Assembly (NCBI RefSeq): GCF_004104375.1
Contig: NZ_QOVM01000002.1
Span: 62,001 to 126,000, forward strand
Source of the DNA: Leeuwenhoekiella aequorea
GTDB taxonomy: Bacteria > Bacteroidota > Bacteroidia > Flavobacteriales > Flavobacteriaceae
Reading direction: 5' to 3'
Length of the DNA: 64,000 nt
Shown: one piece after another, positions 54,379 to 63,144 of the stretch
Position numbering within the stretch: the stretch's first letter is position 1
Layout of the letters: every line of letters starts with the position of its first letter
Translations under genes and position numbers: made by a program
Notes under the pieces: model-generated
The model's input: the letters and a program-made list of their open reading frames with translations, nothing else
Told to the model about the DNA's origin: nothing
The model's database searches: none

Positions 54379-54921
54379 ATGGGAAAGAAGCGTCCGGAAT
54401 TAAATTCTCAATTGAAGGAATTTATAACTAATCAAAAAATATTCTTTGTAGGTACTGCTGCAAATACTGGTTTTGTGAATGTATCTCCTAAAGGAATGAG
54501 CACTTTTTATATACTGAATGATAAAGAAGTAATATGGCTTAATTTGACCGGAAGTGGTAATGAAAGTGCCGCGCACGTTCTTAAAGATCCCAGAATGACA
54601 ATTATGTTTTGCTCATTTGAGAAGAATCCGCTTATTTTAAGATTATACGGTACAGCTGAAACTTTTCACGAACGTGATGCGCTATTTTCAGAATACTTAA
54701 AACATTTTGAAGAAACTGCTGGAGCCCGACAAATATTTAAATTATCTATTGAGCTGGTTCAGACCTCTTGTGGTTTTGGTGTTCCATTTATGGAGTACAA
54801 AGGTGAACGTGATACCCTTAAACTATGGGCAGAGCAAAAAGGAGAAGAGGGTATTAAAGAATACTGGACTGAAAAAAATAAAGAAAGTCTTGATGGTTTT
54901 GATACCGGTATATTTAATTAA
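54379..54921 (+). CDS. Pyridoxamine 5'-phosphate oxidase-fold (FMN-binding split barrel) protein
   Basis: 180 residues. The N-terminal half has the split-barrel pattern: KIFFVGTAANTGFVNVSPKGMSTFYIL, EVIWLNLTGSGNESAAHVLKDPRMTIMF and LILRLYGTAETF. A polar C-terminal helix follows. Family members bind FMN (or F420 elsewhere), and the substrate here is unknown. The stop codon overlaps the convergent cyclophilin gene's stop by 4 bp (TTAA), so the two transcripts overlap. It is 17 bp after the TRIC-like gene. Confidence 0.88.
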   Translation: MGKKRPELNSQLKEFITNQKIFFVGTAANTGFVNVSPKGMSTFYILNDKEVIWLNLTGSGNESAAHVLKDPRMTIMFCSFEKNPLILRLYGTAETFHERDALFSEYLKHFEETAGARQIFKLSIELVQTSCGFGVPFMEYKGERDTLKLWAEQKGEEGIKEYWTEKNKESLDGFDTGIFN

Positions 54922-55643
54922 TCCATTAATTCAATATCTATATAGATATTTTTCAGTGGCCACTCATTTTCATCAACTTCCACTTTATTAATTTGGTCAA
55001 CCACATTCATTCCTTTAGTAACTCTACCAAAAACGGTATGTTCACCATCTAAGTGATGACCTCCCCGTGCCGGTTGAACAATAAACCATTCAAATGGAGA
55101 AGATGCATCACTTATATTCTGCTCTAAATATTTTGCTGCCGAAAATGCACCTCGCACGTGTGCGTGACTTGAGGAAGCTTCATTAGGGATTAAATAATTT
55201 CCAATGCGTTGCCTTTTTTTAGGAGTTTCATAGCCATCGCTGTTTCCACCCTGCACAACAAAATTGGGTGAATTTCTATGAATCATAGTATTGTCAAAAT
55301 AATTTTGTTTTACAAGTAGAATGAAATTTGCACGATGTAATGGAGTATCCTTAAATAGCTCAACTTCGATATCACCAAACTCCGTTTTAATACGTACACG
55401 GGTCTCCGGGTTGCGTTTTCCGTAGGCAGTTAAAAAGGGAATTAACTCTGCCTGTGATTCAATTATAGAGCCTGCTTTGGTTTTTAATTTCTCATTTTGG
55501 GCTTTGGCTTTATCAGCCTCAGAGCTATCTGCTTTTTTTTCAATGGTTTGAGTACTTTCTTCTTTAACTTTTGATTTTTTATCTTCACAACCGGCACCTG
55601 CAAGAAGTATTGCAAGAATTAAAATAGAAAAACTAATACGCAT
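54918..55643 (-). CDS. Cyclophilin-type peptidyl-prolyl isomerase lipoprotein
   Basis: 241 residues. Signal peptide with lipobox LLAGAGC (Cys19), a charged linker (about 20-70), then a cyclophilin domain (about 82-240) with YFDNTMIHRNSPNFVVQGGNSDG, EASSSHAHVRGAFSAAK, FEWFIVQPARGG and LDGEHTVFGRVTKGMNVV. The catalytic Arg is in MIHRNSP. It isomerises prolyl bonds on the envelope side. Its start codon is only 2 bp from that of the divergent NUDIX gene (palindrome GCATATATGC), so its promoter must lie in or near that coding region. Confidence 0.95.
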   Translation of the reverse strand: MRISFSILILAILLAGAGCEDKKSKVKEESTQTIEKKADSSEADKAKAQNEKLKTKAGSIIESQAELIPFLTAYGKRNPETRVRIKTEFGDIEVELFKDTPLHRANFILLVKQNYFDNTMIHRNSPNFVVQGGNSDGYETPKKRQRIGNYLIPNEASSSHAHVRGAFSAAKYLEQNISDASSPFEWFIVQPARGGHHLDGEHTVFGRVTKGMNVVDQINKVEVDENEWPLKNIYIDIELMD

Positions 55644-55645
55644 AT

Positions 55646-56302
55646 ATGCAGTTTGATGAGTTTATAAAAAGATTGCCAAAATTAAACAATTTACAACTTC
55701 TGGGGCAAGAAGCGCATTATCTAATGGCACCTACAGAACGAATAGATGAATTGGCATCACTAGATATTGAACAGCGCAATCCACGCTGGGCAGGAGTAAT
55801 GTCATTATTTTACCCCAATGCTCAAAATGGAGAAACTATGCTCGTACTCATTTTACGTAAAACTTATAAGGGTGTACACAGCAATCAAGTAGGATTTCCC
55901 GGAGGAAAAGCAGAAGCATCTGATAATTCTATTGAAGAAACCGCTTTACGGGAGACAGAAGAAGAAATAGGAGTGGAGCGTTCCAGTATTGAAATTTATA
56001 AAAAACTTACCAAAATATATATTCCACCCAGTAATTTCTGGGTGCAGCCATTTATAGGTATTGTTAGGCATACACCTAACTTTGTAAAAGAGGAGTCTGA
56101 GGTAGAATCAATCTTGGAAGTTAAGCTAACTGAGTTTTTAGCAGACTCCAGTATTGTTTCTCAAACCGTTGATACATCATATGGTAAAATGGTAGATGTT
56201 CCGGCTTTTTTATTGACAAAAAATATTGTCTGGGGTGCGACAGCTATGATGCTTAGCGAGGTAAAATGGGCTTTGCAACAATTAGAAGAAGATAAGAAGT
56301 AG
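55646..56302 (+). CDS. NUDIX hydrolase, CoA pyrophosphatase-like
   Basis: 218 residues. The NUDIX box G-x5-E-x7-REUxEExGU is met by GGKAEASDNSIEETALRETEEEIGV (positions about 91-114), and the preceding VGFPGGKAE is typical of the NudL/YeaB/CoA pyrophosphatase group (LLxxRxxxxxxGQVGFPGG-like). These split CoA into 4'-phosphopantetheine and 3',5'-ADP. It probably shares a transcript with the acyltransferase gene 57 bp downstream. Start codon is 2 bp from the divergent cyclophilin start. Confidence 0.92.
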   Translation: MQFDEFIKRLPKLNNLQLLGQEAHYLMAPTERIDELASLDIEQRNPRWAGVMSLFYPNAQNGETMLVLILRKTYKGVHSNQVGFPGGKAEASDNSIEETALRETEEEIGVERSSIEIYKKLTKIYIPPSNFWVQPFIGIVRHTPNFVKEESEVESILEVKLTEFLADSSIVSQTVDTSYGKMVDVPAFLLTKNIVWGATAMMLSEVKWALQQLEEDKK

Positions 56303-56359
56303 TATTTAAAGTTTTAATTTTATATTTCACAAAACAGCATTACGAGTTTATAACTAATT

Positions 56360-57163
56360 ATGGGGCTTTTTAAAACTAATCCTTTTGGACACTACTTGAT
56401 TATAAAAAAGTGGTTGATACGTATTATGGGCGTTATGTCTCATAGACGTTATCGAGGGTTTAATGCCTTGCAGATAGATGGTTCTGAAATAATTACAGCA
56501 TTACCGGGAACAAATGTTCTTTTTGTATCTAACCATCAGACCTATTTTGCAGATGTGGTAGCTATGTTTCACGTATTTAATGCGAGTTTAAGTGGCCGTG
56601 TAGATTCTATTAAAAATGTAGGTTATCTATGGGATCCTAAACTTAATATTTATTATGTAGCTGCTAGTGAAACTATGCGGAGTGGTTTACTGCCTCGTAT
56701 TATGGCGTATGCGGGAGCAGTTTCAGTAAATAGAACGTGGCGCTCAAAAGGTCAGGAAATTGATAGACCGGTTAATTTAAGTGATACTGAGAATATAGGT
56801 ATCGCACTACATGATGGATGGGTAATTACATTTCCTCAAGGTACTACAAAACCTTGGAAACCTATACGTAAAGGAACCGCACATATAATTAAACAATACA
56901 AACCCGTGGTTGTTCCTATAGTAATTGATGGTTTTAGAAGATCTTTTGATAAAAAAGGAATACGTATAAAAAAACGAGGAATCCTTCAGACAATGGAAAT
57001 TAAAGAACCATTAGATATTGATTATGAGAATGACTCTGTAGAAGATATCGTAGAGATGATTGAATATGCCATTGAGCAACATCCGTCATTTTTAAAAGTT
57101 ATACCTGCGGAAGAACTCAAAAAAGAAGAAGAACTTAACCAAACTCGCAGATGGGATTATTAA
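56360..57163 (+). CDS. 1-acyl-sn-glycerol-3-phosphate acyltransferase (PlsC-like)
   Basis: 267 residues. The acyltransferase HxxxxD motif is NHQTYFADV (about 59-67), and the second conserved block is FPQGTTKPW (about 155-163) instead of the usual FPEGTR. A PIVIDGFRRSF strand follows. It transfers an acyl chain to lysophosphatidic acid, giving phosphatidic acid at the inner membrane. The extended C-terminal region (about 215-267) is charged. It follows the NUDIX gene on the same strand. Confidence 0.88.
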   Translation: MGLFKTNPFGHYLIIKKWLIRIMGVMSHRRYRGFNALQIDGSEIITALPGTNVLFVSNHQTYFADVVAMFHVFNASLSGRVDSIKNVGYLWDPKLNIYYVAASETMRSGLLPRIMAYAGAVSVNRTWRSKGQEIDRPVNLSDTENIGIALHDGWVITFPQGTTKPWKPIRKGTAHIIKQYKPVVVPIVIDGFRRSFDKKGIRIKKRGILQTMEIKEPLDIDYENDSVEDIVEMIEYAIEQHPSFLKVIPAEELKKEEELNQTRRWDY

Positions 57164-57323
57164 ATGTCAAAATTGTTAATTTTAACTTTTTATTGACGCA
57201 ATTATTGTCCCTCATCGATTATATGTGTTAAAAATGAACTTTAACACAATTTTTCCTTAACCTTTACATACTATTATAAAAAAGAGCGCGTTAACCCCAA
57301 AGACGTTACCCTAAATATTGTTT

Positions 57324-58262
57324 ATGAAAAGACTTAAATTGTTAATTTTATTGCTAGTAGTAGCAATATTTTCCAATACATTTGCACAAGAATTACCCCT
57401 TAAAATTTGTATCGACGCTCCGCTCGAGAATTTCAACAGTAAAATTTTAACTACCCAACTGTACAATCAAATAACCAAAGATCCAAAACTTAAAAGCTTA
57501 ATTGCTAATAAGAAAATGTCTGTGGGAATTGTAAGCTTAGACGATCCCAATGCTATTCAATATGCGGGCATCAACGGTGAGGAAATGATGTACGCCGCCA
57601 GTTTACCTAAAATAGCAATTTTATTAGCTGCAATGGATGCAATTGATAAAGGAGAGATGAAGGAAACTGCCGAGATTAAAAACGACATGTGGTTGATGAT
57701 TAGTAAATCTAATAATCAAGCCAGTACTAGAATGATAGACCGCCTTGGGTATGATAAAATATCTAGTGTTCTTACTAGTGACAAATACAAACTATACGAT
57801 AAGACTAATGGTGGCGGTTTATGGGTGGGTAAGCGTTACGCTGCTGCCGGTGAGCGCAGACCAGACCCTTTAAAGGGATTAAGTCACGCAGCTACAGCAG
57901 AACAAGTATGTCGCTTTTATTACAAGCTTGTAACAGGAACTTTAGTAAGTGCTGAGCGTTCTAAAGAAATGCTTGATATTATGGAGAATCCTTCTTTACA
58001 TCACAAATTTGTAAATACACTTGAGCGTATTGCTCCTACTGCGCGCTTATTTAGAAAATCTGGTTCTTGGCAAAATTACCATTCAGATTCTATTTTAGTT
58101 TGGGGAGAGAATGGTCGTAAGTATATTTTAGTAGCTCTAGTAGAAGATCCTAATGGTGAACAAATAATTAGAAATTTAGTATTTCCAGTTGAGAAAGCTT
58201 TACAAAAATCTCGAACTTTACTGGCAAGCGCTACAAAAGGTGCTGGTCGAATAGGTGATTAA
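57324..58262 (+). CDS. Secreted serine hydrolase of the class A beta-lactamase-like fold
   Basis: 312 residues from the ATG at 57324; an in-frame TTG at 57318 is less likely. Signal peptide to Ala21 (AQ at 21-22). Active-site motifs: Ser93-x-x-Lys96 (ASLPK), a SDN-like SNN at 129-131, and a KTG-like KSG at 244-246 (RKSGSW). This places it with class A beta-lactamases and D,D-peptidase relatives, but the YAAAGERRPD region differs and Glu166-type deacylating residue is not clear, so resistance is not implied. Its end overlaps the Npt/HEAT gene start by 8 bp, suggesting joint translation. Confidence 0.86.
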   Translation: MKRLKLLILLLVVAIFSNTFAQELPLKICIDAPLENFNSKILTTQLYNQITKDPKLKSLIANKKMSVGIVSLDDPNAIQYAGINGEEMMYAASLPKIAILLAAMDAIDKGEMKETAEIKNDMWLMISKSNNQASTRMIDRLGYDKISSVLTSDKYKLYDKTNGGGLWVGKRYAAAGERRPDPLKGLSHAATAEQVCRFYYKLVTGTLVSAERSKEMLDIMENPSLHHKFVNTLERIAPTARLFRKSGSWQNYHSDSILVWGENGRKYILVALVEDPNGEQIIRNLVFPVEKALQKSRTLLASATKGAGRIGD

Positions 58263-61092
58263 GAAATTTCTGAAAAAGACGTTTAATATAAGAGATGGTG
58301 AGATCACCATCTCTTTTTTAATGCAGTTATACGTCTTTCTTATAATAACGATTCTTTTAATCGTTAAACCCACTGTTAATGCACTTTTTCTTAAAGGTTT
58401 GGGTGCAGACAATCTTGCTTTTGCTTACCTATTAATTGCAGGCATAGCTGTAGTAACATCTTATTTTTATAATAAAGCCGTTAGGTTCTATTCTCTGAAG
58501 CGTATAATTATCTTTTCGCTTTCTTTCTTCGCTATTGCATTTATTGTGCTTAGTGCACTCTATAAATTGAAACTTATAAATGGTAGTATTCTTTATATAT
58601 ACTATGTAATAAGTGGAATATTTGCCGTGCTCACAACCAGTCAGTTTTGGCTACTCGCCAATATGGTTTTTAATGCACGCGAAGCAAAACGACTTTTTGG
58701 ATTTATTGGATCTGGAGCAATTGCCGGTGGGATATTTGGAGGTTACCTCACAACCATATTAGTTCCTTTTATCGGGAATGGTAATATGCTACTTATCGCA
58801 GCGGTATTTATTTTATCCTGTATACCTATATTAGCTCAGATTTACAAAAGAGGTTATGTAGGTCGTACTTCGCGTTCAACATCTATACATCACGCATTAG
58901 ATGATTCTGCATTTAAATTACTACTGAAATCAAAGCACTTAACGTATCTCGCTTTAATAATTGGTTTAAGTGTAATAATTGCCAAGCTGGTTGATTTTCA
59001 ATTTAGCGATTTTGCAAGTAAAGCAATCCCTGATGCAGATGAACTAGCCTCATTTTTTGGATTCTGGTTTTCTACCTTTAATCTATTCTCACTAGGAATA
59101 CAGCTTTTTCTAACGAATAGAGTTGTAGAAAAATTAGGAGTAAATAGTTCGCTTTTAATACTTCCTCTAGGTATTGCACTAGGATCACTGTTGTTTCTTA
59201 CTTTTCCTGAATTATGGGTACTTATAATTATCAAAGGTCTGGATGGTAGTTTTAAACAATCGATAAATAAAGCGGCTACAGAGCTTGCTATGGTTCCTAT
59301 TTCATTAGAGATAAAAAACAGAACAAAATCTTTTATCGATGTTGTGGTAGATAGTGTAGCCACCGGTATTGCCGGCTTTCTTTTAATATTTATAATTAAG
59401 GGACTCTCGTTACCAACAAACTATGTTACGGTAATCATCATATTTTTAATTTTGGTTTGGATCGTGGGAATTTTCAAAGTACGCGATACTTATTTCAAAA
59501 GCTTTAGAAAGAGCTTGCGGGATGCAGTCGCCATTTCTGATGGTGTACCTGTGCGCAAACGTAAATCACCTATAGAATTAGGAAAAAGAATTTTGAGCTC
59601 TGGCGAACCTGATCAAATACGAATGTATCTAGACCAATTATCAGGAAGAAATGCAAAAATACTGATGCCCAAAATCCTCCAGTTATTAGAGCACGAAGAT
59701 AATGATGTTAAAATTGCCGCTATAAATCAATTGTTTCATTACCCTGAAGGTACAGCAGTAGAGGTGGTACAAAAACTGGTTCATTTTAAGGATGATGAAG
59801 TAGTGTATGCAGCAATGAATTATCTCATTCTCCACACTTCACTAAACGACAGTCGCATTTTTGACTCGTATTTAAATCACAGTAGTGATTATATAGCGCA
59901 CGCAGCATTGTTATGTCTTGCTAAAGAATCAAGTACAAATAAAAAAATTGCTTCACGCTACAACTTGGAATTACGTATTGAGTTATGGCTGGCAGAACTC
60001 GATCTTCCTAATAGTATCCACCGGCCAGAGGAGCTTTCCTTTTTGTTAGAATCTATTGGCTATGCGCAATTTCCACAGTTTTACTCTTTCATATCGGTAA
60101 ACTTTAATAACAGAGATTCGCACATTGTGCGCCACGCGATAATTGCAGCGGGAATCTCTCAAGAACCTATGTTTATTGATGCATTGATTGAATTTCTAAC
60201 GATAAAGGAATATAGAAAAGAGGCTATTGAGGCGTTGAGATCATATGGTGAGTCTATTAGTGAAAACCTACTTGCACGCGAGGCTGCAAAGACTTTAAAA
60301 AATAATGTAAAGAAACATATTCCAGCTGTTATTCAAACTTTTGAAACACAAGCTTCAGTACGTATATTATTAAGACTCTTGAAAAGTAAGGATAATTTAA
60401 TACGAAAAGCTTCTGCAAAATCGCTCTATAAATTAAAACGTAAAGAGTCTAAACTCAATTTTTTTCCGAAGATAATTTTTAAAGAACTACTTAATTTAAG
60501 TTATGAGTATCGCGATATAATTAGTAGTAAAAAGGTAATTAGCGGCAATTTTAAAAGAGAAAATTATACGGGTTTATCTTTTGATGATCAAACTGAACTG
60601 CGAATTGCGCGCGAGGGTCTTTTAGAGGTTCTTGATATTCAATTAAAGGTGCGTATTGAAACTATTTTTAAACTTCTTGCAGTGTATTATGATCGCAGAG
60701 ATCTAGATGTGGCTTATCAAGGTTTTGTGAGTCAGGATAAAGATACGCGTGCAAATGCTATCGAATTTTTAGATAATATTCTTTCTCCAAAACTGAAACA
60801 CATACTCTTACCACTATTAGAACTTACGATCATTGAAGATCAAGATGTTTATGATGAAATCCTTGAAGATTCAGATATCAGTTTTAATAAAGCACTTATT
60901 CAACTGATTGAAGTAGGAGATGGTAATCTGCGTTTACCGGTTATTTACTTGATTCAATATCTAGGTGACACGAGTTTCTTGCCTCTTTTAGCCGGGCTTC
61001 AGATTACTGCTAAAAATCACGAGGTTCGCTCTTTTGCAGCATTGGCACTTAAAAAACTTCAGCCTTCCTTATTAGCAACTAATCAAGACTAA
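58255..61092 (+). CDS. Npt1/2-like nucleotide transporter fused to HEAT repeats
   Basis: 945 residues with a GTG start at 58255 (the first ATG lies 23 codons in, already within the first membrane helix). Residues about 10-425 form about 12 membrane helices of the ATP/ADP-translocase/MFS-like Npt family (FLMQLYVFLIITILLIVKPTVNALFLKGLG). Residues about 450-945 are HEAT-like helical repeats (e.g. DNDVKIAAINQLFHYPEG, DSHIVRHAIIAAG, DTRANAIEFLDNIL). Npt proteins in intracellular parasites exchange ATP for ADP; free-living relatives with HEAT domains have no known role. It overlaps the serine hydrolase gene by 8 bp. Confidence 0.87.
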   Translation: MIKKFLKKTFNIRDGEITISFLMQLYVFLIITILLIVKPTVNALFLKGLGADNLAFAYLLIAGIAVVTSYFYNKAVRFYSLKRIIIFSLSFFAIAFIVLSALYKLKLINGSILYIYYVISGIFAVLTTSQFWLLANMVFNAREAKRLFGFIGSGAIAGGIFGGYLTTILVPFIGNGNMLLIAAVFILSCIPILAQIYKRGYVGRTSRSTSIHHALDDSAFKLLLKSKHLTYLALIIGLSVIIAKLVDFQFSDFASKAIPDADELASFFGFWFSTFNLFSLGIQLFLTNRVVEKLGVNSSLLILPLGIALGSLLFLTFPELWVLIIIKGLDGSFKQSINKAATELAMVPISLEIKNRTKSFIDVVVDSVATGIAGFLLIFIIKGLSLPTNYVTVIIIFLILVWIVGIFKVRDTYFKSFRKSLRDAVAISDGVPVRKRKSPIELGKRILSSGEPDQIRMYLDQLSGRNAKILMPKILQLLEHEDNDVKIAAINQLFHYPEGTAVEVVQKLVHFKDDEVVYAAMNYLILHTSLNDSRIFDSYLNHSSDYIAHAALLCLAKESSTNKKIASRYNLELRIELWLAELDLPNSIHRPEELSFLLESIGYAQFPQFYSFISVNFNNRDSHIVRHAIIAAGISQEPMFIDALIEFLTIKEYRKEAIEALRSYGESISENLLAREAAKTLKNNVKKHIPAVIQTFETQASVRILLRLLKSKDNLIRKASAKSLYKLKRKESKLNFFPKIIFKELLNLSYEYRDIISSKKVISGNFKRENYTGLSFDDQTELRIAREGLLEVLDIQLKVRIETIFKLLAVYYDRRDLDVAYQGFVSQDKDTRANAIEFLDNILSPKLKHILLPLLELTIIEDQDVYDEILEDSDISFNKALIQLIEVGDGNLRLPVIYLIQYLGDTSFLPLLAGLQITAKNHEVRSFAALALKKLQPSLLATNQD

Positions 61093-61100
61093 TTTCAATT

Positions 61101-62054
61101 TTACTTGCGCATTTCTGCATTTATAATTTGTGCAACAGCCTGCTTATATTTTATAGGGTTAGACGCTTTTTTGATAGCTTTGTACGTTTTCTGCGGATTA
61201 GATGTAGACTGAGAGAAAAATTCCCAAAAGCCTAGCATTTTCATCTTTATGGGTGTTGGACCAGACAAATACTCGTCATAGTCTTTGTAGATCGTGTCAT
61301 GAAATTCTGAAAATATAGACCAGCGATCTTTCGGATAGATGCTACTATTATTTTTTATCATTTGAGGTAAAAAAGGATCAGCAATGAGTCCGCGACCTAT
61401 CATAAAATGATCAATTTTAGGAAAACGCTCTTTGATAGCATTGAAGGATTCTACCGAAGTTATATCGCCATTATAATATAATTTATGCTTAGTGCTATCA
61501 ATACATTTTTCAAAAGCATCTAAATCGACCGGCCCTTTATAAAGTTGTTTTCCTATACGGGCGTGAATAGCAATATTTTTGAGTGGATATTTATCAAGAA
61601 TAGGAAACGCTTCTAATATTTCCTGAGCGTTCTCATAGCCCATTCGCATTTTCATAGAAACTAAGATATCTGTTTCGTTATGCGCTCTATGTAATACTTC
61701 ATCTATTCTAGACGGATTACAAATTAACCCCGAACCCATTCCAGATTTTGTAACCATAGGATACGGGCAGCCTAAATTCCAGTTTAACTCTTTATAACCT
61801 AACTCCCGAACATATTTTGCTACAAAAATAAATTCATCAGGATCATTAGTTATGATTTGAGGAATAACTTCTAGCGTCGTATTATTTTCAAGCATTAAGT
61901 CATTTTGATACGACTGCTTAATTTTTAATTTTCCGTTTAATCGTATGTACGGAGAATAAAAGGTATCAATACCACCAAAAAAATGATTGAACGCATTACG
62001 GAATCTAAAGTCTGTAAATCCCTGCAAAGGGGATGAGAGTAGGGTGTACGACAT
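61101..62054 (-). CDS. tRNA-dihydrouridine synthase (DusC-like)
   Basis: 317 residues. FMN-dependent TIM barrel: LLSSPLQGFTDFRFRNAF (start), the catalytic cysteine in NWNLGCPYPMVTKSGMGS, VSMKMRMGYEN, IHARIGKQLYKG, YNGDI and FMIGRGLIADPFL. The QLYKG in place of the usual q.Y.G and overall pattern suit the DusC group, which modifies the tRNA D-loop. It is converging on the Npt/HEAT gene with an 8-bp gap; each has to terminate within the other's 3' region. Confidence 0.93.
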   Translation of the reverse strand: MSYTLLSSPLQGFTDFRFRNAFNHFFGGIDTFYSPYIRLNGKLKIKQSYQNDLMLENNTTLEVIPQIITNDPDEFIFVAKYVRELGYKELNWNLGCPYPMVTKSGMGSGLICNPSRIDEVLHRAHNETDILVSMKMRMGYENAQEILEAFPILDKYPLKNIAIHARIGKQLYKGPVDLDAFEKCIDSTKHKLYYNGDITSVESFNAIKERFPKIDHFMIGRGLIADPFLPQMIKNNSSIYPKDRWSIFSEFHDTIYKDYDEYLSGPTPIKMKMLGFWEFFSQSTSNPQKTYKAIKKASNPIKYKQAVAQIINAEMRK

Positions 62055-62135
62055 TAATTTTATTAGTTAACCAAAGATAAAGTAATGATGCAGTTGAAAA
62101 TATACGGATTCTAGAAATTTTAAAATTTGTTCACA

Positions 62136-62163
62136 TTGAGGCACTTTAATAGAACTATATTTG
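62136..62163 (+). promoter_or_regulatory. Promoter of the LpxR-like gene
   Basis: TTG at 62136-62138 and TATATTTG (perfect -7) at 62156-62163 with a 17-nt spacer. Transcription would start near 62168, so translation must begin after that, supporting the GTG start at 62193. Confidence 0.65.
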
Positions 62164-62192
62164 TCTTTCTGGTATATTTTCAGGCTATTATC

Positions 62193-63143
62193 GTGAGTTT
62201 ATTTCATCGTTTTTTACTGGGTTATTTGCTGGTTATGAGTGTAGCTAGCACGGCACAGGAAACTAAATATAAGTATCAGTTTACATTAGGTCACGATAAT
62301 GATATTACCCTAATAGGGAGCCCTACAGATTGGCACTATACCTACGGAATACATCTTAATTTCAATTGGTTACCGAAGCAAAATTCTTTTACAGGCAGTT
62401 TATTTAAAAATAAAGAATTTGTAATGTTTAGATCTGGTTTGCACGTGGAAGCTTATACACCAGATTACTCAACAAAAAAACAACACGTTAATATACGCCA
62501 ACCTTTTGCGGGATGGGGATATGTTGATTTTGAAAGCACATATACTTTTGAAAATTCGTTCCTTAAATTAGGATTAGAACTAGGTATTTTAGGTCCTGCA
62601 GTGCAAGCCGGGGAAATACAAAATTTTATTCATCAGTATATTTCCGGAGATAAATTGGTAACGCAATGGGAGGATCAAATTCCAAATAAATTAGGAATAA
62701 ATTTAAGAGCTACTTACGCTAGAAATATATTTACAAAAGATTGGTTTAATATTTATGCAAAAGCCGCAGCTTCCGGAGGAACTGTTTTTGCGTATATAGA
62801 ACCTTCACTAAACCTACGCTTGGGTTTATTTGATAAACTTTCCAGGACAAACTCTCAAGGAAATGTGTTGCTAAGCAGTATGCGTAAAGAACTCTATTTT
62901 GAAGGTTCTCTTTCACCGCGATTGTCTTTTTATAATGCTACTTTACAGGAAGAAGATGCTAATGGCGATATTTTAGTTGCTGAAGACTTGATAGAGTCAT
63001 TTTATTTAAATGCCTCTCTTGGGCTGTTTTATACAATAAACCGATATTCTTTTGGTATAAATTGGAACTATTCCGATGGTAAAATTGAAGGCAACAGACC
63101 ACACCGCTATATGATGCTAAGGGGGAGTATTCGATTTAATTAA
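62193..63143 (+). CDS. LpxR-like outer-membrane lipid A deacylase family protein
   Basis: 316 residues from GTG at 62193, chosen because a perfect promoter element lies just upstream and because the following SLFHRFLLGYLLVMSVASTAQ is a clean signal peptide. The open frame continues upstream to a TTG at 62127 but that precedes the promoter. The mature protein starts with KYQFTLGHDNDITLIGSPTDWHYTYGIHL, matching LpxR/DUF2219 (E/HxDN...D...YT.G) with the Asn and Asp of the active site, and alternates in beta-barrel style to a final aromatic residue (MLRGSIRFN). LpxR removes acyl chains from lipid A. Confidence 0.85.
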   Translation: MSLFHRFLLGYLLVMSVASTAQETKYKYQFTLGHDNDITLIGSPTDWHYTYGIHLNFNWLPKQNSFTGSLFKNKEFVMFRSGLHVEAYTPDYSTKKQHVNIRQPFAGWGYVDFESTYTFENSFLKLGLELGILGPAVQAGEIQNFIHQYISGDKLVTQWEDQIPNKLGINLRATYARNIFTKDWFNIYAKAAASGGTVFAYIEPSLNLRLGLFDKLSRTNSQGNVLLSSMRKELYFEGSLSPRLSFYNATLQEEDANGDILVAEDLIESFYLNASLGLFYTINRYSFGINWNYSDGKIEGNRPHRYMMLRGSIRFN

Positions 63144-63144
63144 A

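Noticed and set aside
54707-54991. Plus-strand frame covering the end of the PNPOx-fold gene and beyond
   Set aside because: A frame shadow of that gene; does not resemble any protein.
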